Part shown: positions 1 through 8,461 of the stretch, piece by piece | Numbering within the stretch: the stretch's first letter is position 1 | Layout: the number at the start of each line of letters is the position of its first letter | Source: Gordonibacter sp034932485 | GTDB taxonomy: Bacteria; Actinomycetota; Coriobacteriia; Coriobacteriales; Eggerthellaceae | Assembly: GCA_034932485.1 (NCBI GenBank) | Contig: JAYFOQ010000019.1 | Location: forward strand, 65,360 to 129,359 | DNA length: 64,000 nt | Reading direction: 5' to 3' | Program-made: the position numbers and the translations under genes | Notes under the pieces: generated by a model | What the model was told of the DNA's origin: nothing | The model's input: the letters and a program-made list of their open reading frames with translations, nothing else | Databases searched by the model: none

Positions 1-70
1 ATTCCTTATAAGAGAAGGACACATCCTCGAATCGGATTGCCGACGCGCAAGAGTTCGACTCTAAAGCCAT
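1..70 (-). CDS. ECF transporter ATPase (EcfA), N-terminal fragment
   Basis: Reverse-strand reading from the ATG at 70 gives about 23 residues before the window ends. They include IRFEDVSFSYKE, the typical first strand of an ABC ATPase (xRFEDVSFSY). The start overlaps the 3' end of the EcfT gene by 10 bases in another frame, a classic translationally coupled arrangement. In ECF (energy-coupling factor) importers the ATPase drives the T component and a substrate-binding S component. The Walker motifs lie outside the window, so the call rests on this N-terminus and on its neighbour. Confidence 0.75.
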   Translation of the reverse strand, partial: MALESNSCASAIRFEDVSFSYKE

Positions 71-843
71 GGAAGCATCCCTATCTTTCCCAATATCGCA
101 AGACAGAGAACCGCTACTGCTCCCAGCACCACCAAAATATCGAAGACATTGAGCCGTAGACGGTAATAGGAAGTTCTCTTCCTTTCTGTCTCGACTCCGC
201 GCACGACCACAGCATTACCCAACTCGTCAGCAACAGTGCCCAACCGACCAATGACGGGAACCAGCAGATGCTCCATAGTCTCGACAGGATGACGTACCAC
301 CGACGCAAGACTCAGGCCAATTCCACGTATCTTCATCGCATCACTTACGACCTTAAATTCTCTCCAGATCGTTGGAAAAAAGCGTAAGGCTACGCATAGT
401 GCGACCGTTAGTTTCGAGGAAAGCCTCAGTTTTTGCAGCGCACATGCAAGTTCACCCACACGTGTGGTAGCGATCATATTTGAGGCGAACATGAAGAGCG
501 GAAACGCATGTCGATACACCATAAAGGTAGCTGCAAACGGCGACAGAAGCGTGCTTTCTGACAACATGAGACAAAAGGAGATCACGGCAAATGCTAGGTA
601 GAAGGCAAGCCACTTGATCAACGAAGCAACACGACCGCAGTATACAAAACAGCAGGCGCACAAGAAAACGGAAGCCACTTCCGCCCCCATAGAAGTCGAC
701 ACTCCCATTTGGATATTCATTAAAAGTAATACTATGAACGAACTGCGCGGATCAAGGCGCTTTTGTCGCTCAAGCGGCCCATTAATTGTCGAGGTAATGT
801 CATTTGACGGTATTCCTCGGGGGTTTTGCATCACGTTTTCCAT
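61..843 (-). CDS. ECF transporter transmembrane component T (EcfT/CbiQ family)
   Basis: This 260-residue integral membrane protein couples the ECF ATPases to a vitamin- or metal-binding S subunit. The N-terminal half holds several hydrophobic helices. The second half has the two conserved coupling-helix motifs with Ala-x-x-Arg-Gly spacing: AMKIRGIG near residue 168 and VVVRGVE near 215. Length matches CbiQ/EcfT proteins. The start at 843 has AAGGAG about 9 bases upstream. The ATPase gene overlaps its stop codon. No S component is visible here, so the substrate is unknown. A divergent AraC-type regulator lies 15 bases away and probably controls the transporter. Confidence 0.85.
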   Translation of the reverse strand: MENVMQNPRGIPSNDITSTINGPLERQKRLDPRSSFIVLLLMNIQMGVSTSMGAEVASVFLCACCFVYCGRVASLIKWLAFYLAFAVISFCLMLSESTLLSPFAATFMVYRHAFPLFMFASNMIATTRVGELACALQKLRLSSKLTVALCVALRFFPTIWREFKVVSDAMKIRGIGLSLASVVRHPVETMEHLLVPVIGRLGTVADELGNAVVVRGVETERKRTSYYRLRLNVFDILVVLGAVAVLCLAILGKIGMLPWL

Positions 844-858
844 TAAAACGGGCTCCTT

Positions 859-1989
859 ATGCTCCCAATGAACTATAATAAGTTAGACACGGTTAACTAC
901 GGCATTTTAGACAGAAGGGCGGCCGCACTAAGAAAGGCGGTGACAACGATCAATTATTCCGAAAAATTGGGAAATAATTCCGAAAAGAGAGCAGCTTACA
1001 TTCCCCCGCAGACAATCCCCGAGATGTTCGACCCACAAATCAGATGCATGCACACCGTGGAGGCGAGCATTGCACTTCAACGCGGGTTTGCGAGGACTTC
1101 TGATATTAGGAGCGTAGGACGAACGTGGTTTATTGATCCGGCATTCGGAATGGGATACTACTGGTATTTAATGCTAGATAACCAAACCGCCATCGTGTCA
1201 ATGGACATGAAATTAAACGTTGATGTAGAGCTTTGCTCAGACACCATGGATTTTCTCTGCATCGGCTTATACGGAAAAAGTATGCCAGACTACTTCTTGG
1301 CCAAACCAGTTTGTCGCGATGAAGTACTGTTTGGTTACACATGGAGATCAAAGCCTTACCGTCAGGTAATCCGAGCCAACGATGAGCTGAAGTCGACATC
1401 GATCACGTTCACTCTGCAGGCCGCAGTACGTTATGCTGAAATGATGGGATGCACTCCCTGTGATCTTGTGTGCGCCATCGGAAATCTTAAAGGCGACTAC
1501 GACGTGGTGGGCCTTCCTTGCGTCCTGAAGTCTATTTCATCAGCACGACCAGGCAAGCGTTATGCTGCCGCCTTCTACAGATCGAAGATTGCCGAGAGCC
1601 TAGCGTTGCTTCTTGATAAGTTTGACTACAAAGAAAGCGCGGAATCAACAGTGCCCACCGTTGATGAAGTAACCGTCAGAGAAGGCTGCTCCTACATCGA
1701 AAATCACCTTTCAGCAAATCTTTCTACTAAACATTTGAGTTCCATTCTCCACGTCAGCGAAAGAAAGCTTATAGATGCATTCAAACGCATTAAAGAAATG
1801 ACCCCTCAATCCTATATCCGAAAACTGCGAATTGACCACGCTCGAAGCCTTCTTATTGATCAAAAGGATGCCAGCATCAGAGCAATAGCGCGCCAAGTGG
1901 GATACGCGAATCAAGGATCGTTCACCGATGCCTTTCGCCAAGAAGTCGGTTGCACTCCTTCTGAATATCGACTGATGAAGGCTTTATGA
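859..1989 (+). CDS. AraC-family transcriptional regulator
   Basis: The protein has 376 residues. The last ~100 carry a double helix-turn-helix of the AraC/XylS type, with LSTKHLSSILHVSERKL as the first motif and IRAIARQVGYANQGSF as the second, ending in the usual TPSEYR. The ~270-residue N-terminal part resembles no ligand domain I can name. The start is unsure: neither ATG at 859 or 868 has a good ribosome site, a TATAAT box at 873-878 sits inside the ORF, and the ATG at 1024 is an alternative. Divergent from and adjacent to EcfT, so it probably regulates that transporter in response to its substrate. Confidence 0.85.
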   Translation: MLPMNYNKLDTVNYGILDRRAAALRKAVTTINYSEKLGNNSEKRAAYIPPQTIPEMFDPQIRCMHTVEASIALQRGFARTSDIRSVGRTWFIDPAFGMGYYWYLMLDNQTAIVSMDMKLNVDVELCSDTMDFLCIGLYGKSMPDYFLAKPVCRDEVLFGYTWRSKPYRQVIRANDELKSTSITFTLQAAVRYAEMMGCTPCDLVCAIGNLKGDYDVVGLPCVLKSISSARPGKRYAAAFYRSKIAESLALLLDKFDYKESAESTVPTVDEVTVREGCSYIENHLSANLSTKHLSSILHVSERKLIDAFKRIKEMTPQSYIRKLRIDHARSLLIDQKDASIRAIARQVGYANQGSFTDAFRQEVGCTPSEYRLMKAL

Positions 1990-2231
1990 TACCCATGCTG
2001 ACCAAATTGGCTGGCTGCAAGTTCTCGACAAAGAAATTTTTTATCCCCCAATACCATTAATATTACTTGATTACATATCAGTACGCCATATAACCAGCGC
2101 GTAACGAACGGTAAATTTGCCCCAGCCTGATGCGTACAATAACTCGCGTGTAAAAGGTATCACCTTGAATAAATTACAACAAGAAGGCGCAAGCAATTGA
2201 AAATGTCCCGCGATTTATTGAGAAGGTAAAA

Positions 2232-2792
2232 ATGGCGGCAGCACATGAACAGTTCACGTCGGAGATGCTAAAGAAAAAGCCGAGAGCTGCGATAGCTATC
2301 TCCATCGTCTCCCTACTTGTGATAGCCGCGTTGATTGCTACGATTGCCTCTCTGTTGCTGAAAAATCCGTACGACAACGCGGCTTCAACGCTCTCCGCTG
2401 AGGCCAGCACAAGCGACAACGTCCAAGAAAGACTAAACAGTCAAGTAAAGGATTCAATCATTTGGATTTCCGTCGCCGTGCACATTTCTGTCGACTCATC
2501 GACGGGGGTCTGCTCGGCAGTATCTGGTGATGGCAAACCGGTATCGGTTATCGACAACATCGACAAAAACCACCGCGATCTTCAGTATGCGTTCATTCTC
2601 ACCGACACGAATGAAACTATCTACACTTCCGGGCTCATTTCTCCTGGCTCCTCTATCACCAACCCTGCACTTTCCGTTTCTCTCTCTCCTGGTACATACA
2701 ACGCTCGGGCCATTGCACAAGGATTCGACGCCGAGAGTCACAGCGCAGTTGGAGGAACCGTCGCTACGGAAATAACATTGAACGTCAAGTAG
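2232..2792 (+). CDS. Membrane-anchored hypothetical protein, surface-locus gene 1
   Basis: I recognise no family. The 186-residue protein has a basic cytoplasmic N-terminus with KKKPR, one strong transmembrane helix (about 20-42), and an extracytoplasmic part rich in Ser, Thr and Val. The segment from about 80 onward (ISVAVHISVD..., DLQYAFILTD, SPGTYNARAIAQGFDAES) reads like one beta-sandwich domain. AAGGT precedes the ATG at 2232 by about five bases. The next gene starts 12 bases after its stop, so the two are almost certainly cotranscribed. A structural or chaperone role for the surface proteins that follow is only a guess. Confidence 0.7.
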   Translation: MAAAHEQFTSEMLKKKPRAAIAISIVSLLVIAALIATIASLLLKNPYDNAASTLSAEASTSDNVQERLNSQVKDSIIWISVAVHISVDSSTGVCSAVSGDGKPVSVIDNIDKNHRDLQYAFILTDTNETIYTSGLISPGSSITNPALSVSLSPGTYNARAIAQGFDAESHSAVGGTVATEITLNVK

Positions 2793-2804
2793 AAGGAGGC
2801 TCGT

Positions 2805-3410
2805 ATGAAAAGAATGCAGGGATTGGCTAGGGACGATTGCGTCGGCCAGTCAAAACGATGGGTTGTTGGAGGCCTAATAATAGTCGTCCTAAGTATTGGA
2901 TTCATGTCGCTATTTGCGCATAGCGCGTTCGCGTCAGGGGCAACAGATGGCGTAGCTACAACCAGCATCTACCTCAAGGCCGACAACACTAAGATTGTCG
3001 CCTCGGCACCGACAAGGATTGATGTTGCAGTGGCCGGCGACGGCAGCTTCACCACACCATCCGCCGCCAGCACCTTAATCTCGAACGGATCAATTTTCAG
3101 CATACGCGTATCGAATATCGAAGTCTCGATGAGCGACCCGTTCCAAGCAGTAGCTGGAACAGACTTCGAAACAACGAAACTACCAGGAGCAATCAAGTTT
3201 GCAATCACTCCTGGCTCGGGCAATTCCTTTGACTTCGCGAATGCCGCAAAACCAGGAGGCGTCGCCGTCAACGACAGTTCTTGGAACATGCCGGTAAATG
3301 GAAACTTGGCACTTTCGACTGCGGGAGCCCTTAAGAACAACACGGCCGATATCAGTGCCAGCAAGCAGTTCGCGGACATCCGTTGGACATTCGCAGCCGG
3401 TACTTATTAA
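2805..3410 (+). CDS. Exported hypothetical protein, surface-locus gene 2
   Basis: This is a 201-residue secreted protein of no family I recognise. The first ~45 residues are a long signal peptide: a basic start (MKRMQG), a hydrophobic core around 23-40, and a cleavage-like AFASG. The mature part is Ser/Thr/Ala-rich with alternating hydrophobic residues, suggesting an all-beta fold. It ends in IRWTFAAGTY with no membrane anchor or sorting motif. A strong ribosome site (GAAGGAGG) lies five bases before the ATG. The gene follows the membrane-anchored protein by 12 bases and precedes the BspA-like gene, so the three probably form a cell-surface locus. Confidence 0.7.
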   Translation: MKRMQGLARDDCVGQSKRWVVGGLIIVVLSIGFMSLFAHSAFASGATDGVATTSIYLKADNTKIVASAPTRIDVAVAGDGSFTTPSAASTLISNGSIFSIRVSNIEVSMSDPFQAVAGTDFETTKLPGAIKFAITPGSGNSFDFANAAKPGGVAVNDSSWNMPVNGNLALSTAGALKNNTADISASKQFADIRWTFAAGTY

Positions 3411-3475
3411 GTCGACAAGTCAATGCGATGAGACGGTCTTTAACATATGCGAGCGGCGTAGTTGCCTAAAATCGA

Positions 3476-3515
3476 AACGCGGCAGCGACCGTGAGGCTAC
3501 GGCCACTGCCGCGTT
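3476..3515 (+). terminator. Strong hairpin after surface-locus gene 2
   Basis: A perfect 10-bp stem (AACGCGGCAG at 3476-3485 with CTGCCGCGTT at 3506-3515) encloses a smaller CCGT/ACGG stem. Only a weak T-rich stretch follows (GTTTTC about 10 bases later). It separates the first two surface genes from the large repeat protein and may end or attenuate the transcript. Confidence 0.5.
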
Positions 3516-3649
3516 GTAAACGCTGTTTTCGCATAGTTGGCCCTTCGTCTCGATGTGGTACCTACAAAGTTTTCATTGTTTTGGGGGAGGCACTTCGTTG
3601 ATCTGCACTCCGCTCGCACCACGTGGTAGATGGAACAGGAGTGAGCTTT

Positions 3650-6508
3650 TTGAACAACCTCAGAAACATACCAGTATGGGGAAAGTGGATGCTGGCGCTT
3701 GCCCTAGTTATCGCCTTATTTTATGTTTTTGCTCCTTTAGAAAAGGCGCACGCTGAAGAACCGACTACGGTCTATGGGGTGACGGTTGATTCTTCATGCA
3801 CAGCACTGTTTGATGCTTATGGAAACTTTGAAAAAATAGTTGCAGTTTTAAAAAACAACAATACCTGCAATGTTTCGCTAACGGGAGCATCTGCCCCTAA
3901 TGGCAGTACATGGATTTGTACGTATGATTCAACGGTAGTTGATCCTGAAGGAATGAATATAATAATACCGGCCTCTTCCTCAATAACGCTAACGTGGACA
4001 AACTTGGTGCCCCTCACAAGCGCTCAGGCTGAATTCATTGTTTCCCACAGCCCTTATTACTCAGGAGACTTTACCTACACATTCGATGCTCCCGCTTTCG
4101 CACTTCTCTACAACGACGGGACATTAGTTTTTCAGAGGGGCGATGCCCCAGACTCTTCTTACGGTACGGTTGATACCACTTTTCGAGATTTCGAAAAAGA
4201 CCCGCGAAGTTCTGGGATTGTTCCACCTTGGGTACAGCCAAATCAAAGCTCAAAGGTAACAGAAGTTATATTTGCAAATGAGATTTCTCCTGTGAATGCA
4301 ACAAGTTGGTTCAATAGTCTAAAAAATCTCACTTCGATCAAGGGTCTAGAAAAATTTAAACTATCAAAGGTAAGTGATTTGTCCTTTATGTTTTACGGCT
4401 GTTCCTCATTGCGATATTTAGACGCGTCTCGCATTAGCGCACCTCAAGCAACGTCGCTGTATAAAATGTTTTCGGGCTGCTCTTCTCTTTTGACTCTAGA
4501 TTTATCAAACTTGTCAGCAAAAAATGTCGAATCACTTGATGAAATGTTTAGCGGATGCACGGAGTTACTCAGTCTGGATATTCAAGGCATATCAGCACCA
4601 CAGGCAAAATCGCTTAAAGGGATGTTTTCGGGCTGCAATCTTTTAGTCTCAATTAATCTTTCCGGCTTTCAAGCACCCGAGGCAACAAATCTTGAATCTA
4701 TGTTCGATAGTTGCTGGAGACTTGAGTCCATCAATTTATCTGAGTTACAAATTACCGATGCGAAGATACTGTCTAACATGTTTGCCGATTGCAAGAGACT
4801 TTCGTCATTGAATTTATCTGGAATAGCTGCGCCGAATGCATCGGCAATCGACGGCATGTTCATGAATTGCTCTTCGCTTACTTCGATTGACTTATCGCGT
4901 ATACAGGCACCGCAAGCAACATCAATGCAGTTCATGTTCATGGGGTGCTCTTCGCTTACTTCGATTGACTTGTCAACTATAAACGCACATCAAGTGTCAG
5001 ATTTATCTTATTTGTTCACCAGTTGTAAGTCCTTAAAAACTATTGACCTCTCTGGCATTGCTACAAAAAATGCGCAGAATATTGAAATGATATTTAACGG
5101 GTGCTCCTCGTTGAGAACTATCGATCTGTCACCCTTCGCGGGGTCCACCATAACAAACTTAGCAGGTGCTTTTCAAAAATGTTCCGCGGTAAACTCATTC
5201 GATTTTTCCGGGATTATGCTTTCTAAGGTCAAAAATTTAGATCTTACTTTCAGCGGTTGTTCATCATTGACATCCCTTAAGCTTCCCGACATGCAGGACG
5301 CAGACATTACCTCCGCTTTTGGACTGTTTGCCAACTGCTCCTCGCTCACTTCAATAGATATCTCCCAGCTTACGAAGGTTACTAATTATGCACAGATGTT
5401 TTCCGGCTGCTCGTCTCTCTCATCTTGCATCTTACCTAATGTGCAGATAACTCAGTCCGCTTCGTTTTCAAGCATGTTTAAAGGGTGTTCGTCGTTAGCG
5501 AGTCTAAATTTGACGGCATTCGGCGCAAGTGGTGATGCTGATTTCACGAGCATGTTTGAAGGTTGTTCGTCGTTAACGAGTCTAAGTTTGACGACGTTCA
5601 ACACGAGCCGAGCCACCAGCTTCTCAAGCACATTTGAAGGCTGCTCCAATTTGGTAGCGCTTGATCTTGCTGGATCCTGGTCTGTGGGTGCTTCAAACTT
5701 TTCAAACATGTTTGCCGATTGCCGCTCTCTCACAAATCTTGATCTTTCAAATTTAAACATTGAACAGATTGAAAATTGCACAAGCATGTTTGAGAATTGC
5801 ACATCCTTGCAGTCAATAAAATTTCCCAGCTATGCTTCCAATAGCGAAGCCGGAGTTTCGTACATGTTTAAAAATTGCTCATCTTTAACCAGTCTTGATT
5901 TGTCTGGACTGCGTCTTCAAACCGCTGCAAGCGAGGGAATGTTCCAGGGCTGCTCTGGGTTAGAATCGTTAGATATCTCCCAGTTAACTACTGGCTTGGG
6001 CAGTTCATTCCCTTTGATGTTTGATGGAACCATAAAACTTAAGAAAATTGTTTTATCGGAAAACTTTAGCTTTTACGGACACTACGAAATTGAACGGTGC
6101 TACCTTCCAACCCCCAGCAACTTATACATCACCGGGGCTGATGGACGTTGGTATGTGACGAAAAGCACCAGCTACTCACCCGAAGAAGTGCCAAACCGCA
6201 CTGCCGCTACCTACTATGCGGTTAAAGCTGATGCGCCCGCTGACGCTCTACCTGCACCCGCCGGCGCTCTTCCTATATCCCCCGACACGCTTTCCGCGAC
6301 CGCCAAAGCTCTACCTGCACCAACCGACGCGCTTTCTGCGCCCCTCGACGCTCTTCCGTCCCCCTTACATACAACCTCCGAGACTGCACCAAGCGATGCT
6401 GCCTTACCGCCGAAAAATCAGGCGCTCGACTCCTCGGTGTCTTCCTCTACTAGTCAATCAGACGCGTTATCAAAGAGCGACAAGTCGGCCGCGGTACCGA
6501 CGGGATAA
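3650..6508 (+). CDS. BspA-like surface protein with 22 DUF285 repeats
   Basis: A large secreted protein of 952 residues from a TTG start at 3650, preceded by AGGAGTGA; the open frame begins at 3623. The signal peptide ends near KAHAEE. After a ~200-residue N-terminal domain come about 22 tandem repeats of ~24 residues with the core MFxGCSSLxSIDLS, the BspA/DUF285 leucine-rich type. Such proteins act as adhesins or host-contact proteins in several anaerobes and protozoa. The last ~90 residues are an Ala/Pro/Ser-rich tail with the recurring unit DALPAP. There is no LPxTG motif, C-terminal helix or cell-wall binding domain. The gene is visibly AT-richer than its neighbours, which suggests transfer. 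Confidence 0.85.
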   Translation: MNNLRNIPVWGKWMLALALVIALFYVFAPLEKAHAEEPTTVYGVTVDSSCTALFDAYGNFEKIVAVLKNNNTCNVSLTGASAPNGSTWICTYDSTVVDPEGMNIIIPASSSITLTWTNLVPLTSAQAEFIVSHSPYYSGDFTYTFDAPAFALLYNDGTLVFQRGDAPDSSYGTVDTTFRDFEKDPRSSGIVPPWVQPNQSSKVTEVIFANEISPVNATSWFNSLKNLTSIKGLEKFKLSKVSDLSFMFYGCSSLRYLDASRISAPQATSLYKMFSGCSSLLTLDLSNLSAKNVESLDEMFSGCTELLSLDIQGISAPQAKSLKGMFSGCNLLVSINLSGFQAPEATNLESMFDSCWRLESINLSELQITDAKILSNMFADCKRLSSLNLSGIAAPNASAIDGMFMNCSSLTSIDLSRIQAPQATSMQFMFMGCSSLTSIDLSTINAHQVSDLSYLFTSCKSLKTIDLSGIATKNAQNIEMIFNGCSSLRTIDLSPFAGSTITNLAGAFQKCSAVNSFDFSGIMLSKVKNLDLTFSGCSSLTSLKLPDMQDADITSAFGLFANCSSLTSIDISQLTKVTNYAQMFSGCSSLSSCILPNVQITQSASFSSMFKGCSSLASLNLTAFGASGDADFTSMFEGCSSLTSLSLTTFNTSRATSFSSTFEGCSNLVALDLAGSWSVGASNFSNMFADCRSLTNLDLSNLNIEQIENCTSMFENCTSLQSIKFPSYASNSEAGVSYMFKNCSSLTSLDLSGLRLQTAASEGMFQGCSGLESLDISQLTTGLGSSFPLMFDGTIKLKKIVLSENFSFYGHYEIERCYLPTPSNLYITGADGRWYVTKSTSYSPEEVPNRTAATYYAVKADAPADALPAPAGALPISPDTLSATAKALPAPTDALSAPLDALPSPLHTTSETAPSDAALPPKNQALDSSVSSSTSQSDALSKSDKSAAVPTG

Positions 6509-6528
6509 CGGGGCACTTCCGCGAAGGT

Positions 6529-6567
6529 ATGGTAAACCCCTGAACACTCTGTTTGGTGGTTTACCAT
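6529..6567 (+). terminator. Inverted repeat downstream of the BspA-like gene
   Basis: ATGGTAAACC at 6529-6538 pairs exactly with GGTTTACCAT at 6558-6567, 20 bases after the stop codon. No T run follows, so termination here is only likely. It may mark the mRNA 3' end or protect it. Confidence 0.4.
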
Positions 6568-6664
6568 GTAATCAAAATCCCACAATCGAGCTTATTCTAG
6601 GCAGAAATCGTTATGTAGAGACCTTTCTCCGCAATAAACTTAGCATAAGCCGCACATAGCAAAA

Positions 6665-6692
6665 CAGGCCAGAAGCTTTCACTTCCGACCTG
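6665..6692 (-). terminator. Terminator of initiator tRNA-Met
   Basis: On the reverse strand an 11-bp stem with two G-U pairs (CAGGTCGGAAG with CTTCTGGCCTG) and a 6-base loop is followed by TTTT. It begins about eight bases after the tRNA CCA end, as expected for a single-gene tRNA transcript. Confidence 0.8.
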
Positions 6693-6700
6693 CTATTTTT

Positions 6701-6777
6701 TGGTCGCGGGGACAGGATTTGAACCTATGACCTCCGGGTTATGAGCCCGGCGAGCTACCAGACTGCTCCACCCCGCA
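6701..6777 (-). tRNA. Initiator tRNA-Met (CAU)
   Basis: A 77-nt tRNA with encoded CCA. The anticodon loop is CTCATAA. The anticodon stem has the GGG/CCC triplet that marks initiator tRNAs, and the D arm (GGAGCAGTCTGGTAGCTC) and T arm (GGTTCAAATCC) match bacterial initiators. In this reading the first acceptor position is U opposite G72, not the C1-A72 mismatch of E. coli. A weak or absent 1-72 pair is itself an initiator feature. It stands alone with its own terminator. Confidence 0.93.
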
Positions 6778-6959
6778 CTATGGTGCCAACTTGCATCCAT
6801 TCGATATATCAAGAACAGGAAAAGCGGCAATTGAAGATATTACTCTCAACTCAAGTTCAATACAAGCAATTTCTTTTCCTTCATAAAATGCACAAAATTT
6901 CAACCTGATCTCGTGCTGAGAGTTGATTCTTTTATCCAGCGATACACCCGTATTCTTGA

Positions 6960-6973
6960 AAGGGGTACCCCTT
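6960..6973. repeat. Perfect palindrome downstream of the membrane sensor gene
   Basis: A 14-bp palindrome (AAGGGGTACCCCTT) lies 22 bases past the stop codon of the reverse-strand gene ending at 6996. It could be part of a transcript-end hairpin, but the loop is too short and no T run follows. Nothing else is recognised between this gene and the tRNA. Confidence 0.35.
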
Positions 6974-6995
6974 CCCCGGCAGAACCCCAAAACAA

Positions 6996-8207
6996 TCAGA
7001 GATCTGTGTCGGCAACATCAATCGGCTCGTCGGTAGCAAGCGCAGAAATCGTTGGGGAGGTGCGGCGCACGAACGATTCTTTTATCTCATTCAGCATCAT
7101 GGCTATTAAATAAGATGCGGTCAGGCATAGCAAAACGGTCGGAGCATGCACGCCAACCACCTGGCACGCAACCAACCCTACCGCCACACTGGCCGCACAG
7201 CTGGCACAAAATGCTGCGAACATTTTTGAAAACCCCACCTCGGAACTTTTAGCCGACCAAAATAAAACAACCAACCCTAAGACGTTACATAAGGCGGTAC
7301 CCAGATAGGGCACCAACACCAGTGCCATCCCTTCAATGCCAGGAAATACCAGAACCATTAGAGGAGGAACCAGCATAAGCACAGCAGCCAGGGGCAGCGC
7401 CACGCGGTAAAACGAACCCAGAAGACCGTCTATCGCCGTACGCGCGTGCAAGGCAACCCACCAGACCACAACAGCTACCACCACATAAACAAGGGGCTTG
7501 GGCGCAACAACAACCGATACAGCATTGCTTTGCCAAAACGTCAGCCCTATGGTGAAAAAGTTAAGCATAAGGCCCGCAACTGCTGCCCATCCTTGGCGCA
7601 TAACCTGCCATATGGTAACCGACGGCACCCAAAGATCATCACTGCGAAAACCTTCACGCACCTCATCGGCCCGCACGATATCACTTGCCAGAAGAGGTAG
7701 CCCACCGCTCAGAGTAAGCACAATCAATCCCAAGCAGAACAAGAACACCGATCCAGCGTTCGCCATCGCCATCCACCAAATCGAAGCCAAAAGAAAGGCG
7801 AATCCGGTATTAAGCAGCGCACCCTGAAAACTGAACGAACGATAGAAACGACCCCACTGCCGCAGCAAGCACGCCAACCCAAAGCCCAGCAACGCTCCCG
7901 ACACCACTGCTGTCGGGGCAACAGGCAGCGTTCCCAGGAATAACACGAGCAGAGATCCCGCAAGCGCCGTCGCCAAGCCAATCACAATAGACCATCGACG
8001 CTTTTCGTCATCATGTGCCGAAACAGAAGAAGAAAGGCACAGCACGATAATGCCCAAAAGAAACGAACACACAAACGGAATGGTTGCACTCGCTGCACCC
8101 AGCGTGTACATCAGGATGTTATCGGCATGCAGACATAAAGCAATGCTTGCAAGCACGCAGGACAAAGCAAGGCTCACCGGTGACCACTCGCGCATGCTTG
8201 CCTTCAT
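6996..8207 (-). CDS. Twelve-helix membrane sensor domain of Eggerthellaceae LuxR type, no HTH
   Basis: A ~403-residue integral membrane protein with about twelve hydrophobic helices. Its pattern (ALLGFGLACLLRQWGRFYRSF, a central loop, then NEIKESFVRR after the last helix) resembles the membrane half of the LuxR regulators at 33530 and 60317. Those continue into a LuxR helix-turn-helix; this one stops after a short acidic tail (DEPIDVADTDL). No helix-turn-helix appears downstream in any frame. I favour the internal ATG at 8207 because GGGG lies upstream and a TATAAT box overlaps the first ATG at 8240. It may be a ligand sensor acting on a partner, or a decayed regulator. Confidence 0.7.
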   Translation of the reverse strand: MKASMREWSPVSLALSCVLASIALCLHADNILMYTLGAASATIPFVCSFLLGIIVLCLSSSVSAHDDEKRRWSIVIGLATALAGSLLVLFLGTLPVAPTAVVSGALLGFGLACLLRQWGRFYRSFSFQGALLNTGFAFLLASIWWMAMANAGSVFLFCLGLIVLTLSGGLPLLASDIVRADEVREGFRSDDLWVPSVTIWQVMRQGWAAVAGLMLNFFTIGLTFWQSNAVSVVVAPKPLVYVVVAVVVWWVALHARTAIDGLLGSFYRVALPLAAVLMLVPPLMVLVFPGIEGMALVLVPYLGTALCNVLGLVVLFWSAKSSEVGFSKMFAAFCASCAASVAVGLVACQVVGVHAPTVLLCLTASYLIAMMLNEIKESFVRRTSPTISALATDEPIDVADTDL

Positions 8208-8241
8208 AATAATAAAAACATCCCCTTTCGAACCCTGCATT

Positions 8242-8247
8242 ATAAAA
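8242..8247 (-). promoter_or_regulatory. -10 box for the membrane sensor gene
   Basis: A consensus TATAAT on the reverse strand about 35 bases upstream of the ATG at 8207. No clear -35 element is visible. If used, it rules out the ATG at 8240 as the start. Confidence 0.4.
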
Positions 8248-8461
8248 CAACCCGCGTACTTGTTTATCTGAAATTGGTAGAATTGGAAGAACTTTAAGAC
8301 CTATGGAAGAGGTCTGCGAAGTATGTGGTTTTGAATTACGTTTTTTAGAAGCGTTTTAGTACCACTAGAATGTTTGCTAGCTAAACAAAATTATTTATGA
8401 ACATCTGTTACTTTCGGCGTATGCTTACTTACTACGCTTTGTCAAAGTTGAAAGGCATTAT

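Noticed and set aside
6216..6659. Open frame of 147 residues overlapping the end of the BspA-like gene, tested as a frameshifted cell-wall anchor
   Set aside because: It is Arg/Pro-rich shadow coding from the Ala/Pro repeat tail. It has no LPxTG motif followed by a hydrophobic helix, and no ribosome site.
6778..6990. 70-residue reverse frame between the membrane sensor and the tRNA, considered as a missing helix-turn-helix
   Set aside because: No LuxR-type helix pattern and no ribosome site. It does not restore the missing domain.
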